A stretch of 64,000 bases of DNA from SAR324 cluster bacterium (GCA_028281495.1 JANQJU010000060.1:157423-221422); one strand, 5' to 3'; positions 27,032-36,904 are shown, counted from the stretch's first letter. Numbers and translations are program-made. Notes: a model not told the origin generated them from the letters alone.

Positions 27032-29203
27032 ATGCGATTTTGGACCCCTTATTTTTTTTATCTACTAACGATCAATTATACGGCATTTGCCAATTCAAAT
27101 GCCGAGATATTTTTGCATCTCGGGCATTCGGAAGCGGTTCGATCTGTCGTTTTCAGTCCAGATGGGAAAACCTTAGCTTCTGCTGGCGACGACAACACGA
27201 TTAAAATCTGGGACGACGCTTCTGGTAAGGTGCTTCGAACGCTCTATTCCAGCTCGAAAGCCATTTATACGTTAGACTACAACAAAGATAGCTCCAAGCT
27301 CGCTTCAGGAGGGGTCGACCCCAAGATTAGAATATGGAATCCTAGCACCGGTAGTGTCCTCAAAACACTGGAAGGACATAGTGACACGGTCCATTCGGTC
27401 GTGTTTTCCCCCGATGGTCAGACTCTGGCAACCGGTAGTGCCGACAAAACGATAAAATTATGGAATACCCAAACCGGAAAAATTTTAAAAACATTGGTCG
27501 ATCATCGTGGGGCCGTGAACTCTTTGGCATACAGTGGTGATGGCAAGATTCTCGTTTCCGGCAGTTCAGACCATACAGTCAATATGTGGGACTCCTTAAG
27601 CGGAACTTTGATCCGTAAACTTCCCAAAACAGGTGGCCCCGTTTACGCAGTTTCAATCAGTCCAGATGGGAGCCGTGTGGTAAGCGGCGTTGCAGACGAG
27701 ACATTAAACATTTGGAATTCTGAAATGGAAATTTGGGATCCAATAGATAAAGACCTCAAACAGGGTATGCGTTCGATCTCCTATCACCCCAAAGGAACTA
27801 CTTTCGTCGTTGGAAGTGTAGAGGATACCGTCCAGTTGAGAGATGGGAAAACAGGAAAGGCTATACGTTCCATTGATAAAAACGGGGCTTCGGTGTTTGC
27901 TGTCGATTTCAGCCCCGATGGTAAATCCATCGCGTTCGGTTCTTACGACAGGACCGTCAAGATTTGGGATGGAGAATCTAAGCAACCTAGTAAAATATTA
28001 GAAGGATACAACTCATCTATCTACGCACTAGCCTTGAAGGGAGATGATCAGACCCTAGTCACTGGAGAACAAAACGGCTTAATTCGATTGTGGAATGTTC
28101 GAACAGGAGGATTGACCGGAAGTCTGAAAGGCCACAGCTCCACGATAAGGACAGTGGTCCTCAGCGACGATGGGAACATTTTGGTCTCGGCAGGTTATGA
28201 CAATCACATTGGCATTTGGAACCTTTCGAAAGAAACGGCATTATCCGTGGGTACCAAACATCGAGCAGGTATTGCTTCCGTGGCAATCACTCCTGACCAA
28301 AAACTCATCGCATCCGGTGGTTTGGATCACAAGGTGCTCTTGTGGAATGTCGAAACTGGAAAAGAGCATCTTGACCTGGGCAAGCATGATGGGCCTGTTT
28401 ACTCGGTAGACTTCGACCCCACGGGCAAACTCCTTGCGACTGCCAGTGGAGACAAAACCGTGAAACTGTGGAACATGGAAACCGAAACTGAGCATATGAT
28501 ATTGCGCTCCCACAACTCGCCAGTTCTTGCAACTGCATTCAGCCTCGATGGAACCCAATTAGCCTCGGCTGATGCAAATCGGACGATAAAAATTTGGGAT
28601 GTTGTTGAAGGAACCGTCTTAAAAACCATACAAGTTCATGATTTGGCGATCCATTCAATCGCGTTCAACCCAAACGGCAAATTATTAGCTTCGGGTGGTC
28701 AAGACAGCACCATTGTCTTATCCGACCTAGCTTCAGGTTCACCCTTGGGTACGTTGAAAGGACATACTGCTACGGTATCTTCGATTGCCTTTAGCTTGGA
28801 TGGAAAAAGTCTGATTTCGGCGGCTCATGACGGTAAAATTCGAGTATGGAATGTTAAAACGCGGGAAATCACAGCTATCCTCACCACCCTGCCCAACGAT
28901 CAATGGCTCTCCTACCAGCCCCAAAAATTGACATACAGCGCATCCACCGAAGGGCATCTTCAGGCCTCAATTCGGTTCAACCAAGATTTACGTACTGTTT
29001 ATCCGCTCGGCCTTTATCAAGATGAACTCGCCCATACAGACAATCCCGACGTTTGGTTGGAATCAAAAACGGACATCCAACCGAAACGAATCCGTTTGTG
29101 GATAACAACCCATCAACCCCTCGTTATTATCATTGTAGGAAGTTCAATTTTTTTCATCTTGGTGATTTTTGGAATCGGATACTTTTTACGTAGAAAACGC
29201 TAA
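27032..29203 (+). CDS. Exported, membrane-anchored 14-repeat WD40 protein (copy 2)
   Basis: A 723-residue paralogue of the preceding gene with the same plan: signal peptide (FWTPYFFYLLTINYTAFA), fourteen WD40 repeats, the IQPKRIRLW segment and a C-terminal helix with an RRKR tail. The start at 27032 is chosen because it creates the signal peptide; the open frame upstream to 26840 overlaps copy 1 in another frame and is not coding. The two proteins align repeat by repeat, including the odd repeat 13 (TIVLSDL versus KIVLTNL), so this is a tandem duplication of a complete gene. The paralogues have diverged substantially, so the event is not recent. Confidence 0.87.
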   Translation: MRFWTPYFFYLLTINYTAFANSNAEIFLHLGHSEAVRSVVFSPDGKTLASAGDDNTIKIWDDASGKVLRTLYSSSKAIYTLDYNKDSSKLASGGVDPKIRIWNPSTGSVLKTLEGHSDTVHSVVFSPDGQTLATGSADKTIKLWNTQTGKILKTLVDHRGAVNSLAYSGDGKILVSGSSDHTVNMWDSLSGTLIRKLPKTGGPVYAVSISPDGSRVVSGVADETLNIWNSEMEIWDPIDKDLKQGMRSISYHPKGTTFVVGSVEDTVQLRDGKTGKAIRSIDKNGASVFAVDFSPDGKSIAFGSYDRTVKIWDGESKQPSKILEGYNSSIYALALKGDDQTLVTGEQNGLIRLWNVRTGGLTGSLKGHSSTIRTVVLSDDGNILVSAGYDNHIGIWNLSKETALSVGTKHRAGIASVAITPDQKLIASGGLDHKVLLWNVETGKEHLDLGKHDGPVYSVDFDPTGKLLATASGDKTVKLWNMETETEHMILRSHNSPVLATAFSLDGTQLASADANRTIKIWDVVEGTVLKTIQVHDLAIHSIAFNPNGKLLASGGQDSTIVLSDLASGSPLGTLKGHTATVSSIAFSLDGKSLISAAHDGKIRVWNVKTREITAILTTLPNDQWLSYQPQKLTYSASTEGHLQASIRFNQDLRTVYPLGLYQDELAHTDNPDVWLESKTDIQPKRIRLWITTHQPLVIIIVGSSIFFILVIFGIGYFLRRKR

Positions 29204-29375
29204 AGGCGAGTATTAAACGACCCGAATTTCTAATTGAAAGTGTTCCGTATTCAAGCTGAACCCGAAAATAAGTTGAATCGGCTTTGTCTGGTTATCTTCA
29301 ATTAAGAGAATCACTTCAGTAGCAAATTTAAAAAGATGCACGTCAAGAATGTAGATTGCTTTAAGGAGAGGCGCC

Positions 29376-32159
29376 ATGAAAGCACATCGATTTTCTATTC
29401 AAACATCCATCACCACACGACTTTTTAGCGTCGTGTTTTCTTTTTATTTTTTGGTGACCATCCTCGTGACCGCATTGCAAATGATCACGGAATACAACCA
29501 CACCAAGTCGAAAATCTTAGACGAACTTAAAATAATTCAACGAGCGTGGGAACCTGGGTTGAGTGCGACTTTATGGCACTTCAATCAATCACAACTTTCT
29601 CAAATTGCCGGAGGGTTAATGAGTCTGCCGATGATCATCGGTGTGAAGCTTGAAGACGATATGGGCAAAATTGTTCATTCTTCTGGAGTCATCGTAACAT
29701 CTCCTGGAAACAACGATTTTGAACCTATTTTGTCGCACGAATTTGATCTGATTTACGAAGAAGAAATCATGTTGTATGAAGGCACAGAAACGGTGACGAC
29801 CAAAGAACGTTCCAAAATAGGAGAGGGTACGTTTTACTTTAGTCATGAGGTTGTGATTGACCGTGTGAAATATGGCTTCTTGTTGATCATCATCAACGCA
29901 ATGGTCAAAACGGTAGCGCTGTGGACGATATTCCTGATTGTGGCCCGCCGTTTCCTTGGGAAGCCTTTAGAAAGCTTGATCGATCTCACTCAAGAAATAC
30001 GATTGGATAACTTGGAACAAACTCGCGTAGCACTTCCTACTCAAGGACGTAATGAGTTGAAGATATTTGAAGAATCATTCAATTCGATGCTGCAAAAGTT
30101 GCTATCCGCACGACGAGAGCTACAAGAAAAGACGAAGGAGGTGGAAGAAAAAAATAAGAAGTTGGAAGAACTAGACCGTCTGAAAGACGAATTCATGGCC
30201 AAAACCTCTCATGAATTGCACACACCATTGCATGGAATCTTGGGAATTGCGCAATCTTTAGTCGAGTCCCCAACCCCACCTCCTACAGAAACGGTCCGAG
30301 AAAACCTAATGATGATCGTCGACAGTGGACGAAGGCTTTCCCGTTTGGTGGAGGACATCATGGACTTTGCCAAGATGAAACATCATACCTTGATACTCAA
30401 GCGCCAGGCAGTGGATGTCCATCAAGTCGTGGAAATTGTGATACGTTTATCGAACCCTCTGACGGAAAATAAAATCATTCAGGTTGATAATTTGGTTCCG
30501 CTTCAACTCCCCCCTGCCTATGCCGACGAAGACCGCCTTCAGCAGATTTTCCACAATCTGATCGGTAATGCCATCAAGTTCACTGAAAATGGTGCGGTCG
30601 CAGTATGTGCCCTCCAAAAAGAGGAATTCATCGAAATCACCGTGGTGGACACAGGCATTGGCATTCCAGAAGAAAAGCTATCGTTAATCTTCGAATCATT
30701 TGAACAGGTGGAGGCATCGCTAGCGCGATCTCATGAAGGACTTGGACTCGGACTGAGCATTGCCAAACAACTCGTAGAAATGCATGGAGGCACTTTAGAG
30801 GTCCGAAGCATACCCGAAATTGGTAGCCTGTTCACTTTTACACTTCCTATCGCTGAACCTGAAACGACCTCTGCGCCCATTGAAGTTGAAACAACTCCCG
30901 ATGCGGCCAACCTACAACCAGAAGTTTCACTTCCAGAAAATCTCATTGATGAGGGCGATTTTTGTATCTTGGCAGTCGATGACGACCCCACCAACCTTCA
31001 AGTTATTGCCAACTACCTGGTTGCACAAAACTACACTCCCATTTGCTTTCCTAGCGCTCCAGAAGCACTGAACTGGATCGAACAGAACGGTAAGCCGGAT
31101 TTGGTTCTCCTGGACATCATGATGCCTCACATGAACGGATTTGATGCTTGTCGAAAGCTGAGGGAACTTTATGAGATTAACGATCTGCCACTGATCTTTC
31201 TCACCGCATCCCATCGTCGTGGCGATATGGAAACCGGCTTCGAGCTGGGAGCAAATGATTTTTTAACCAAACCGTTCGACCAAAAAGAGTTATTGGCTCG
31301 AATGCATGCTCACCTGCAAGTGTTGACCGCTCAAGAACAATTGATCTCTCTTCGCGAGGTCGCCAATCAAATCGCCGAGTTTCAAGACCGCCGCCAGATG
31401 TTCCAAATGGCAATCGAAAAAATGCAGCAAACCCGTTTGTTGTCGGAAGTCGTTCTGTTTCGAGAAGGGGAATTGGAAGTGGCTGCACCGGAAAACTTCG
31501 CGTTCTTAAACCATTTTCCTGAATCAGAGGTGGCCGATATGCCTCAAGAATACGGAGTTTCGGTGATCAATTATATCCGCGCCGGTCATCCGATTTACGA
31601 ATTTTATAAAAAGGCGAGTGGAGGAAGTTTTACTGGAGGGCATTTTGCTTTTTTGAGACCAGAGGACATTAAAGAAATCTGTATCTGCCTGTACCGAAGT
31701 CCTTCCAAGCGACCATTTGATTCCTTGGAACAGCAGTATTTGATCAATATGCTTCAACAGTTGCAACGAGTCGAAAACAACGTGCAAACCATGTTAAACG
31801 ACAAACTGATTCAAGTGTTGCCCGAAATTCAACCCAACCTTTCCAAAATCACTCACATTTGTGCCGACGGTTCGTATTGCCAAGTTTACTTCGAGGACAA
31901 ACGAAACCCAAAAATGTTGCACGTCTCTTTATCCAGCTTGGACTTTTATTTCGACAATCACGCTCTCTTGAAAATTCACAAATCTCACCTCATCAATCCC
32001 AATAAAATCATGGGAATTCAAAAAAGCTTAGTGAGAAAACGCAACTATCAGTACGAGGTCTTGGTAGGCAATGATCAACGGTCTACCACCTTACGCGTCG
32101 GGAAAACATTTGTGCCTCGGTTGAATGAACTGGTACCTCAATATTTCAATGCCAACTAG
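29376..32159 (+). CDS. Membrane histidine kinase - receiver - LytTR hybrid
   Basis: A 927-residue protein. Helices at about 20-42 and 170-192 flank a periplasmic sensor. A HAMP-like linker and coiled coil (about 195-268) lead to the HisKA box with H279 (KTSHELHTPL) and an HATPase domain (about 385-495; DTGIGIP and GLGLSIAKQ motifs). A receiver follows (about 528-645) with phospho-acceptor D580 (LLDIMMP). After a middle region comes a C-terminal LytTR DNA-binding domain (about 825-925; ICADGSYCQVYFED, HKSHLINP). A DNA-binding domain fused to a membrane kinase means it would have to act on promoters from the membrane or after cleavage. AAGGAGAGG lies before the ATG. A broken copy of its 3' end lies at 34985-35283. 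Confidence 0.88.
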   Translation: MKAHRFSIQTSITTRLFSVVFSFYFLVTILVTALQMITEYNHTKSKILDELKIIQRAWEPGLSATLWHFNQSQLSQIAGGLMSLPMIIGVKLEDDMGKIVHSSGVIVTSPGNNDFEPILSHEFDLIYEEEIMLYEGTETVTTKERSKIGEGTFYFSHEVVIDRVKYGFLLIIINAMVKTVALWTIFLIVARRFLGKPLESLIDLTQEIRLDNLEQTRVALPTQGRNELKIFEESFNSMLQKLLSARRELQEKTKEVEEKNKKLEELDRLKDEFMAKTSHELHTPLHGILGIAQSLVESPTPPPTETVRENLMMIVDSGRRLSRLVEDIMDFAKMKHHTLILKRQAVDVHQVVEIVIRLSNPLTENKIIQVDNLVPLQLPPAYADEDRLQQIFHNLIGNAIKFTENGAVAVCALQKEEFIEITVVDTGIGIPEEKLSLIFESFEQVEASLARSHEGLGLGLSIAKQLVEMHGGTLEVRSIPEIGSLFTFTLPIAEPETTSAPIEVETTPDAANLQPEVSLPENLIDEGDFCILAVDDDPTNLQVIANYLVAQNYTPICFPSAPEALNWIEQNGKPDLVLLDIMMPHMNGFDACRKLRELYEINDLPLIFLTASHRRGDMETGFELGANDFLTKPFDQKELLARMHAHLQVLTAQEQLISLREVANQIAEFQDRRQMFQMAIEKMQQTRLLSEVVLFREGELEVAAPENFAFLNHFPESEVADMPQEYGVSVINYIRAGHPIYEFYKKASGGSFTGGHFAFLRPEDIKEICICLYRSPSKRPFDSLEQQYLINMLQQLQRVENNVQTMLNDKLIQVLPEIQPNLSKITHICADGSYCQVYFEDKRNPKMLHVSLSSLDFYFDNHALLKIHKSHLINPNKIMGIQKSLVRKRNYQYEVLVGNDQRSTTLRVGKTFVPRLNELVPQYFNAN

Positions 32160-32245
32160 GAGTTAAAAACAATGGAATGATGAATGTCCTAGAATCAGAA
32201 TAAAATCTATTCCAAAGGAGAAACGAATTTAAAATCATAAAATAT

Positions 32246-32267
32246 GGATCGGGTAAAAAGCCGATCC
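32246..32267. terminator. Hairpin between convergent kinase and LamG genes
   Basis: GGATCGG and CCGATCC pair around an eight-base A-rich loop. It lies between two convergent stops and could end both transcripts. No T-run follows, so this is a modest call. Confidence 0.4.
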
Positions 32268-32314
32268 ACAAGATAGATTACTGCGTTATACACAGCTGAA
32301 TATTGTCTCAAACA

Positions 32315-33271
32315 TTACGGATTATTAAATAAGTCGTTGATTTGAGCTTGGGTGAGAGCACCATCATATAATCGCATTTCATCCAGAAAATAATCATGAA
32401 ACGAAGGTTGGTTAACTCCACCCACTCTGTTAATAGCGTTAGCAATTTGTGGTGTTAAAATATTGTCGGTGTGCTGCAATATAGAATCGAAATACAGTTT
32501 TCTAGATCCTCCGTCCTGCACCAGTACAACATGGTGCCATTGTTCATTGTTTAATGATTGCGGTACCTCCATATCTGATGAAACACCGTTTGTTGTTGTT
32601 TGTACCTTCCAAGCTATCTTCGAGTTATCGTCTGTGACTAACTCAAAATTGCCTGTGACAGCATTTAGCTTTAGAATATACGAAGGCCCTCCGTTATTGA
32701 TAGCCTTCACCCAAAACGATATTGAATAGTTTGGAAAATTCAAATCCCAAGGATCCGCGCTTGGCATTTCCAAGAAAACATTCCTCAACTCCAACGCTTG
32801 CCCAGATTTTCCAGCGGAATAATCAATCTGTGTGGCTACATCAAAAGCACTTGATTTCGCAATGGCAGTATTGCCAGTTATCGAGTCTGTTAGACTGTTT
32901 TCGAATTTTTGGTGCGCTACGAGATCGGGTAGTGTGTTTGTTGGAGGAAGGGTTGTTGTAGTGACAAACATGGTAGTGGTGGTAGTCGTGGTGATATTTC
33001 CGTCATCGATATGATCAACATAGTCGATTAACTGATTAAACTTTTCCGACAAGTCGTTGTACTTTTGCCGAAGGATCTCAAAATTATTATTCATTTCGTC
33101 CGCAAGAGCTGGAGCACCTTGCACAAAAGAGCTGACACTTGTTGCAATTTGCACACTATCTTCGGGAAGAGTCGGAGTTTGAGCAAAACCCAAAGGGGTC
33201 GCCAAACTGAAGCAAAGAAACCCAAAACAAAGGGCAGTCCATAACTTAGTAATATAAGTAAACGATTTCAT
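32315..33271 (-). CDS. Exported LamG-domain protein with coiled coil (copy 1)
   Basis: A 318-residue protein. The ATG at 33271 is chosen because AGAGGA lies at good spacing; another ATG six bases earlier is possible. The signal peptide (LWTALCFGFLCFSLATPLGFA) is followed by a short coiled coil (about 40-85; ADEMNNNFEILRQKYNDLSEKFNQ), a Thr-rich linker, and a concanavalin-A/LamG sandwich (about 115-315; SISFWVKAINN, WHHVVLVQDG, FLDEMRLYDGALTQAQI). LamG domains bind sugars or proteins on cell surfaces. It pairs with a second LamG gene just upstream in the same orientation. A second copy with a different linker is at 35362-36288. Confidence 0.8.
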   Translation of the reverse strand: MKSFTYITKLWTALCFGFLCFSLATPLGFAQTPTLPEDSVQIATSVSSFVQGAPALADEMNNNFEILRQKYNDLSEKFNQLIDYVDHIDDGNITTTTTTTMFVTTTTLPPTNTLPDLVAHQKFENSLTDSITGNTAIAKSSAFDVATQIDYSAGKSGQALELRNVFLEMPSADPWDLNFPNYSISFWVKAINNGGPSYILKLNAVTGNFELVTDDNSKIAWKVQTTTNGVSSDMEVPQSLNNEQWHHVVLVQDGGSRKLYFDSILQHTDNILTPQIANAINRVGGVNQPSFHDYFLDEMRLYDGALTQAQINDLFNNP

Positions 33272-33332
33272 ATTCATCCTCTATTTAAAGTTAAGTTCCA
33301 TTTGAACAAATGAACAAAATTGCAATTTCAGC

Positions 33333-34241
33333 TTATTGCCAATCTTGTCCCCACAAACCGTGATTCCAATACAGATCTCCTGGTTTGCAATCAATCGGCA
33401 GTTCGTTCAAACATTCGATGTCAATACTAAGCAACTCTCCTTCAAATATTCGAACTTCATCCACATGGCCATAAAAGGGATGATCGTTGCCATCATTAGT
33501 CCCCCCGGATTCGTTGTGATCCCTCGCTCCTATATTGAAGGATACATTGGTCAACGTCGAAGTGGAGAGTCCAGTATGGTCCAAGTGCGTATCTTCTGTC
33601 CGATTTACATACAGGTGTGCGCCGGTATGTTCTCCACTACCATCGTAGGTCATGACAATGTGGTAAAAATCATCAGTCAAATAAGTATCCGCAGGAATGG
33701 TGACATTCTCAGTTTTGACTTTGACTCGCTGCCCCCCGGATTCATGACGAAAGTTGAAATATAGGTCATTGTTTTCGTCTTCAAAAAACAAGGCCCATCC
33801 CGGTCCACTGGGGGTATCCATTTTTCCCATCAAAACTATTTTTACATTTTCCTGTAAACGTCTCACCCATACCGAAACAGAAAACGGTTGGTTGTATTGA
33901 AAATTCAAAGGAGACGAAGGCTGAATGTCTTGCACATCAACAAACACGTCGCCGTCTAGGAGGAGTGCCTTGGTTCCTGTCACTTTTCCAGGAACAAAAG
34001 CAGGTGTTGTCGGTCCACCTCCATTTATCATTAAAGTTCCATCTAATTCGGAGGCCGAAGCATCTTCCAAGTTGTCTTCAAACGACCAATACCCCACCTC
34101 ATGAAGTTGATTCACAGGTGATCGCTGCTGCGCAAGAGTCGAGTCAGGATAAAGTCCAACTAGTAAGAGTCCCGAGAGAATGATCCATCCCGAAAAATAG
34201 CGATTCCATAACCGCCCATATCGAAGAATTTTATAAGTCAT
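33333..34241 (-). CDS. Exported LamG-domain protein
   Basis: A 302-residue protein with an N-terminal signal peptide (core GWIILSGLLLVGLY, cleavage near TLA-QQ) and one LamG/concanavalin-like domain (about 45-275; GYWSFEDNLEDAS, FSVSVWVRR, FYHIVMTYDG, GHVDEVRIFEGEL). The tail WNHGLWGQDWQ is unusual. It is encoded 61 bases upstream of the other LamG gene, probably in one transcript. No coiled coil is present, unlike its neighbour. A truncated copy with a stop codon is at 36350-36594. Confidence 0.78.
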   Translation of the reverse strand: MTYKILRYGRLWNRYFSGWIILSGLLLVGLYPDSTLAQQRSPVNQLHEVGYWSFEDNLEDASASELDGTLMINGGGPTTPAFVPGKVTGTKALLLDGDVFVDVQDIQPSSPLNFQYNQPFSVSVWVRRLQENVKIVLMGKMDTPSGPGWALFFEDENNDLYFNFRHESGGQRVKVKTENVTIPADTYLTDDFYHIVMTYDGSGEHTGAHLYVNRTEDTHLDHTGLSTSTLTNVSFNIGARDHNESGGTNDGNDHPFYGHVDEVRIFEGELLSIDIECLNELPIDCKPGDLYWNHGLWGQDWQ

Positions 34242-34687
34242 TTTCCCTTTCTAGGATCGAGTTGAGTAAAGGAATCCATCACATAGAAAATGAGTTCCAA
34301 GTTGAGAAGGTTTGTGAGTAAGTTTTTCCTTTCCATTAGAAGGTTAGAAAAAAGAATCAACCTAGAGGAACAGGCTAATTCTAGGAGAATAAAAATCTGT
34401 AGAGACTTGAGGGCAAGCCCATGTTCTTAAAAAAACCTTTTATTGACCGTTGAACCTTAGAAAGAGGCCGAATGCTCCCGACATATCTGTAGAAAGCACC
34501 CAACATATACTAGTTCAAATGAGATATTCTTTTTTGCTTTTTTGGATAAATACTAAAATAGCAGCATTTGTTTTTAGTCAACAAGTTTAGTCTCGAATAT
34601 ATCTAGCAGTCAAGATAACAAACCATAAGGTATTATTTTTTTTTGTAAGGTTTTGAAAACACTTACATTCTACTATTCACAATTCTT
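34242..34687. other. Duplicated non-coding DNA upstream of the LamG genes
   Basis: About 445 bases, AT-rich, without a recognisable gene. It should hold the promoter for the minus-strand LamG pair. Most of it recurs at about 36594-36900 (for example the run beginning aacctagagga), which shows that the duplication included this spacer. Confidence 0.5.
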
Positions 34688-34990
34688 ATGGAGATAACGG
34701 TAGAATCACTATCACATTGGTTATTATTTTTATCGACAGCTTTGGTTATAAGCATCTCCCTTGGCCCGGAATTACTTTAAATCATTTCCAAAACCATTGT
34801 TTAGAGACGAAAAAGCGTGTAGCGTCCCGCCTATTTAATTAATCTAGGTTTTCAAACACTGCGAACAAACAACCCTCGCTTTGAAATTTTAGAAAGCAAT
34901 GTTTCTCGGCAGACCTTTTGGCAAGCTTTCAAGCAGGGGGCACTCTTCGACATTCTCAATCCAAAAGTGGCAATTTTCTTTATGCATTTT
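34688..34990 (+). pseudogene. LysE/RhtB-family exporter remnant
   Basis: An ATG at 34688 opens a 30-residue frame (start MEITVESLSHWLLFL, end SLGPELL) like the N-terminus of LysE-type amino-acid exporters, stopped by TAA at 34778. From about 34850 a second segment reads NNPRFEILES... and KQGALFDILNPKVAIFF, the family's central signature, and then runs into kinase-derived sequence at about 34985. The middle is missing and both ends are broken, so it is a dead fragment. A further decayed piece of the second half recurs at 36905-36991. Confidence 0.65.
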
Positions 34991-35283
34991 CGTAATCAGA
35001 TGTAGCTGAAATGATGCAAGAATACGGAGTCTCGATGATCAATTATATCCGTGCCGATCATCCGATTTTACAAATTTTACAAAAAGGCGCGTGGAGGAAG
35101 TTCTACTGGAGGGCATTTTGCTTTTTAAGACGAGAAGACGTCAAAGGAATCATGGGAATTCAAAAAAGCTTAGTGAAAAAACGCAACTATCACTACGAAG
35201 TCTTGGTAGTTAATGATCAACGTTCTACTACCTCACGGGTAGGGATCGGAATAAGATCTGTTCACCTGGAGACAAGACCTTAA
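34985..35283 (+). pseudogene. Fragment of the kinase/LytTR gene (duplicate)
   Basis: The frame from 35011 reads QEYGVSMINYIRADHPI, then RREDVKG, then jumps to IMGIQKSLVKKRNYHYEVLVVNDQRSTTSRVG. The intact kinase gene has the same two blocks separated by about 110 residues. The helix-turn part of LytTR is thus lost and the end diverges. It has no promoter or start of its own and is very unlikely to be functional. Confidence 0.8.
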
Positions 35284-35294
35284 AACCGTAGGAT

Positions 35295-35316
35295 GAGGAT
35301 CGGGTTCCCAATCCTC
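35295..35316. terminator. Hairpin in duplicate copy 2
   Basis: GAGGAT and ATCCTC pair, with GGG/CCC extending the stem around one mismatch. It occupies the same place as the hairpin at 32246-32267, between the kinase fragment and the LamG gene. Confidence 0.35.
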
Positions 35317-35361
35317 ACAATAGTTTATAGCGTTAGACACATTTCATTATTGTCTCAAAAA

Positions 35362-36288
35362 TCACGGATTAGTATATAAGTCGTTGATTTGAGCTTGGGT
35401 GAGAGCACCATCGTACAAGCGCATTTCATCCAAAAAATAATCGCTTAACGGAGGATAAACCCCACCGACTCTGTGAATAGAGTCGGCTATTTGTGGTGTC
35501 AAAATATCATCTGTGTGTTGCAAAACGGAATCGAAATACATCTTTCTAGTTCCGCCATCCTGCACCAGTACAATATGGTGCCATTGTTCATCGGTTAATG
35601 CTTGAGGAACATGCATATTTGATGAAACGCCATTAGTAACTGTTTGAACCTGCCAAAACACCTCCAAGGAGTCGCCTGTGACTAGTTCAAAATAGCCTGT
35701 TACAGCATTTAATTTTAGAATAGACATAACCCCTGGGTTATTGATGGCTTTCACCCACAACGATATTGAATAGTTTGGAAAAGACAAATTCCAAGGATCC
35801 GCACTTGGCAACTCCAAACGGATATTTCTCATCTCTAACGCTTGCCCAGTTACTCCAGCAGAATAATCAATTTGAGTAGCAACATCATTAGTGGCTGTCA
35901 TGGCGATGGCAGTTTCGCCGGTGACTGAATCTGTTAGGCTGCTGTCGAATTTCTGATGCGCTACGAGAACAGCTGAAGAAGGAGGTGTGGGAGGATTACC
36001 AGGGTCGCCAGGATCGCTATCTAGATTTCGAACATATTCGAGTAACTGATTGAACTTCGCTGACAAATCATTGTACCTCTCCCGAATGGTTTCAAAATTT
36101 TCATTCATTTCATCCGCATGAGCCGGTGCTCCTTGAATAAATACGGTTATATCCGTAGTCGCGATATCCATATTGTTTCCTGGAATTGAAGGAGTTTGTG
36201 CAAAACCCAAAGGGGTTGCCAAACTGAAGCAAAGAAACCCAAAACAAAGAGCAGTCCATAACTTAGTAATATAAGAAAACGGTTTCAT
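35362..36288 (-). CDS. Exported LamG-domain protein with coiled coil (copy 2)
   Basis: A 308-residue paralogue of the protein at 32315-33271. It has the same signal peptide, a similar coiled coil (ADEMNENFETIRERYNDLSAKFNQ) and the same LamG sandwich, ending in DEMRLYDGALTQAQINDLYTNP. The linker differs: Asp/Gly/Pro-rich (DPGDPGNPPTPP) instead of Thr-rich. The start is set at 36288, where TGAGGA precedes the ATG; the open frame farther upstream runs through the dead LamG fragment and is not coding. This is the only gene of duplicate copy 2 that still looks intact, which suggests it is kept by selection or was the last to decay. Confidence 0.78.
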   Translation of the reverse strand: MKPFSYITKLWTALCFGFLCFSLATPLGFAQTPSIPGNNMDIATTDITVFIQGAPAHADEMNENFETIRERYNDLSAKFNQLLEYVRNLDSDPGDPGNPPTPPSSAVLVAHQKFDSSLTDSVTGETAIAMTATNDVATQIDYSAGVTGQALEMRNIRLELPSADPWNLSFPNYSISLWVKAINNPGVMSILKLNAVTGYFELVTGDSLEVFWQVQTVTNGVSSNMHVPQALTDEQWHHIVLVQDGGTRKMYFDSVLQHTDDILTPQIADSIHRVGGVYPPLSDYFLDEMRLYDGALTQAQINDLYTNP

Positions 36289-36349
36289 ATTTATCCTCAA
36301 TTTAAAGTTAAATTCTATTTGAGCAAATGAACGAAAGTGCAATTTCAGC

Positions 36350-36594
36350 TTATTGCCAATCTTGCCTCCACAAGCCGTGATTCCAATACAGATCTCCTGG
36401 TTTGCAATCATTCGGCAGTTCGTTCAAATATTCGATGTCAATACTAAGCAGCTCTCCTTCAAATATTCTGACTTCATCCACTTAGTCATAAAATGGATGA
36501 GCGTTGCCATCATTCGGCTCTCCTAATTCGTTTTGCCCTCTTGCTCCTATATTGAAGGAAATATTGGTCAACGTCGAAGTGGAGAGTCCAGTCA
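36350..36594 (-). pseudogene. Truncated duplicate of the second LamG gene
   Basis: This matches the 3' quarter of the gene at 33333-34241, including the same tail. The copy carries a TAA where the intact gene reads His (GHVDEV region), and its 5' part is deleted up to the spacer at about 36594. Confidence 0.75.
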
Positions 36595-36904
36595 ACCTAG
36601 AGGAGTAGGCTAATTCTAGGAGAACGAAAATCTGTAGGGACTTGAGGGCGACCCCACGTTCTTAAAAGCTTTTACTAACTGTTGACCTAGAAAAAGTCCG
36701 AACGCTTGCTACACACCGGTAGAAAGTACTCAACATATACTAATTCAAATGAGATACTCTTTTTTTGCGTTTTTGGAGAAATACTAAGCTAAAAAAGCCT
36801 ATTTATTATTCAACAAGTTCAGTCTCACAAAGATTCATCAGTCAAGATAACAAACTATAAGGGACTATTTTTGTTATTCTGAAAATATTTATATTTTTCA
36901 ATCA

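Larger units (their letters stand above)
31512..34943. repeat. Segmental duplication, copy 1
   Basis: This segment holds the kinase 3' end, two LamG-type genes, their upstream non-coding DNA and a LysE remnant. It matches 34985-36991 in the same order and orientation, with long stretches of near identity in the LamG genes and in the non-coding DNA. Copy 2 is shorter because of internal deletions corresponding to about 31681-32009 and 33580-34353 here. Confidence 0.8.
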
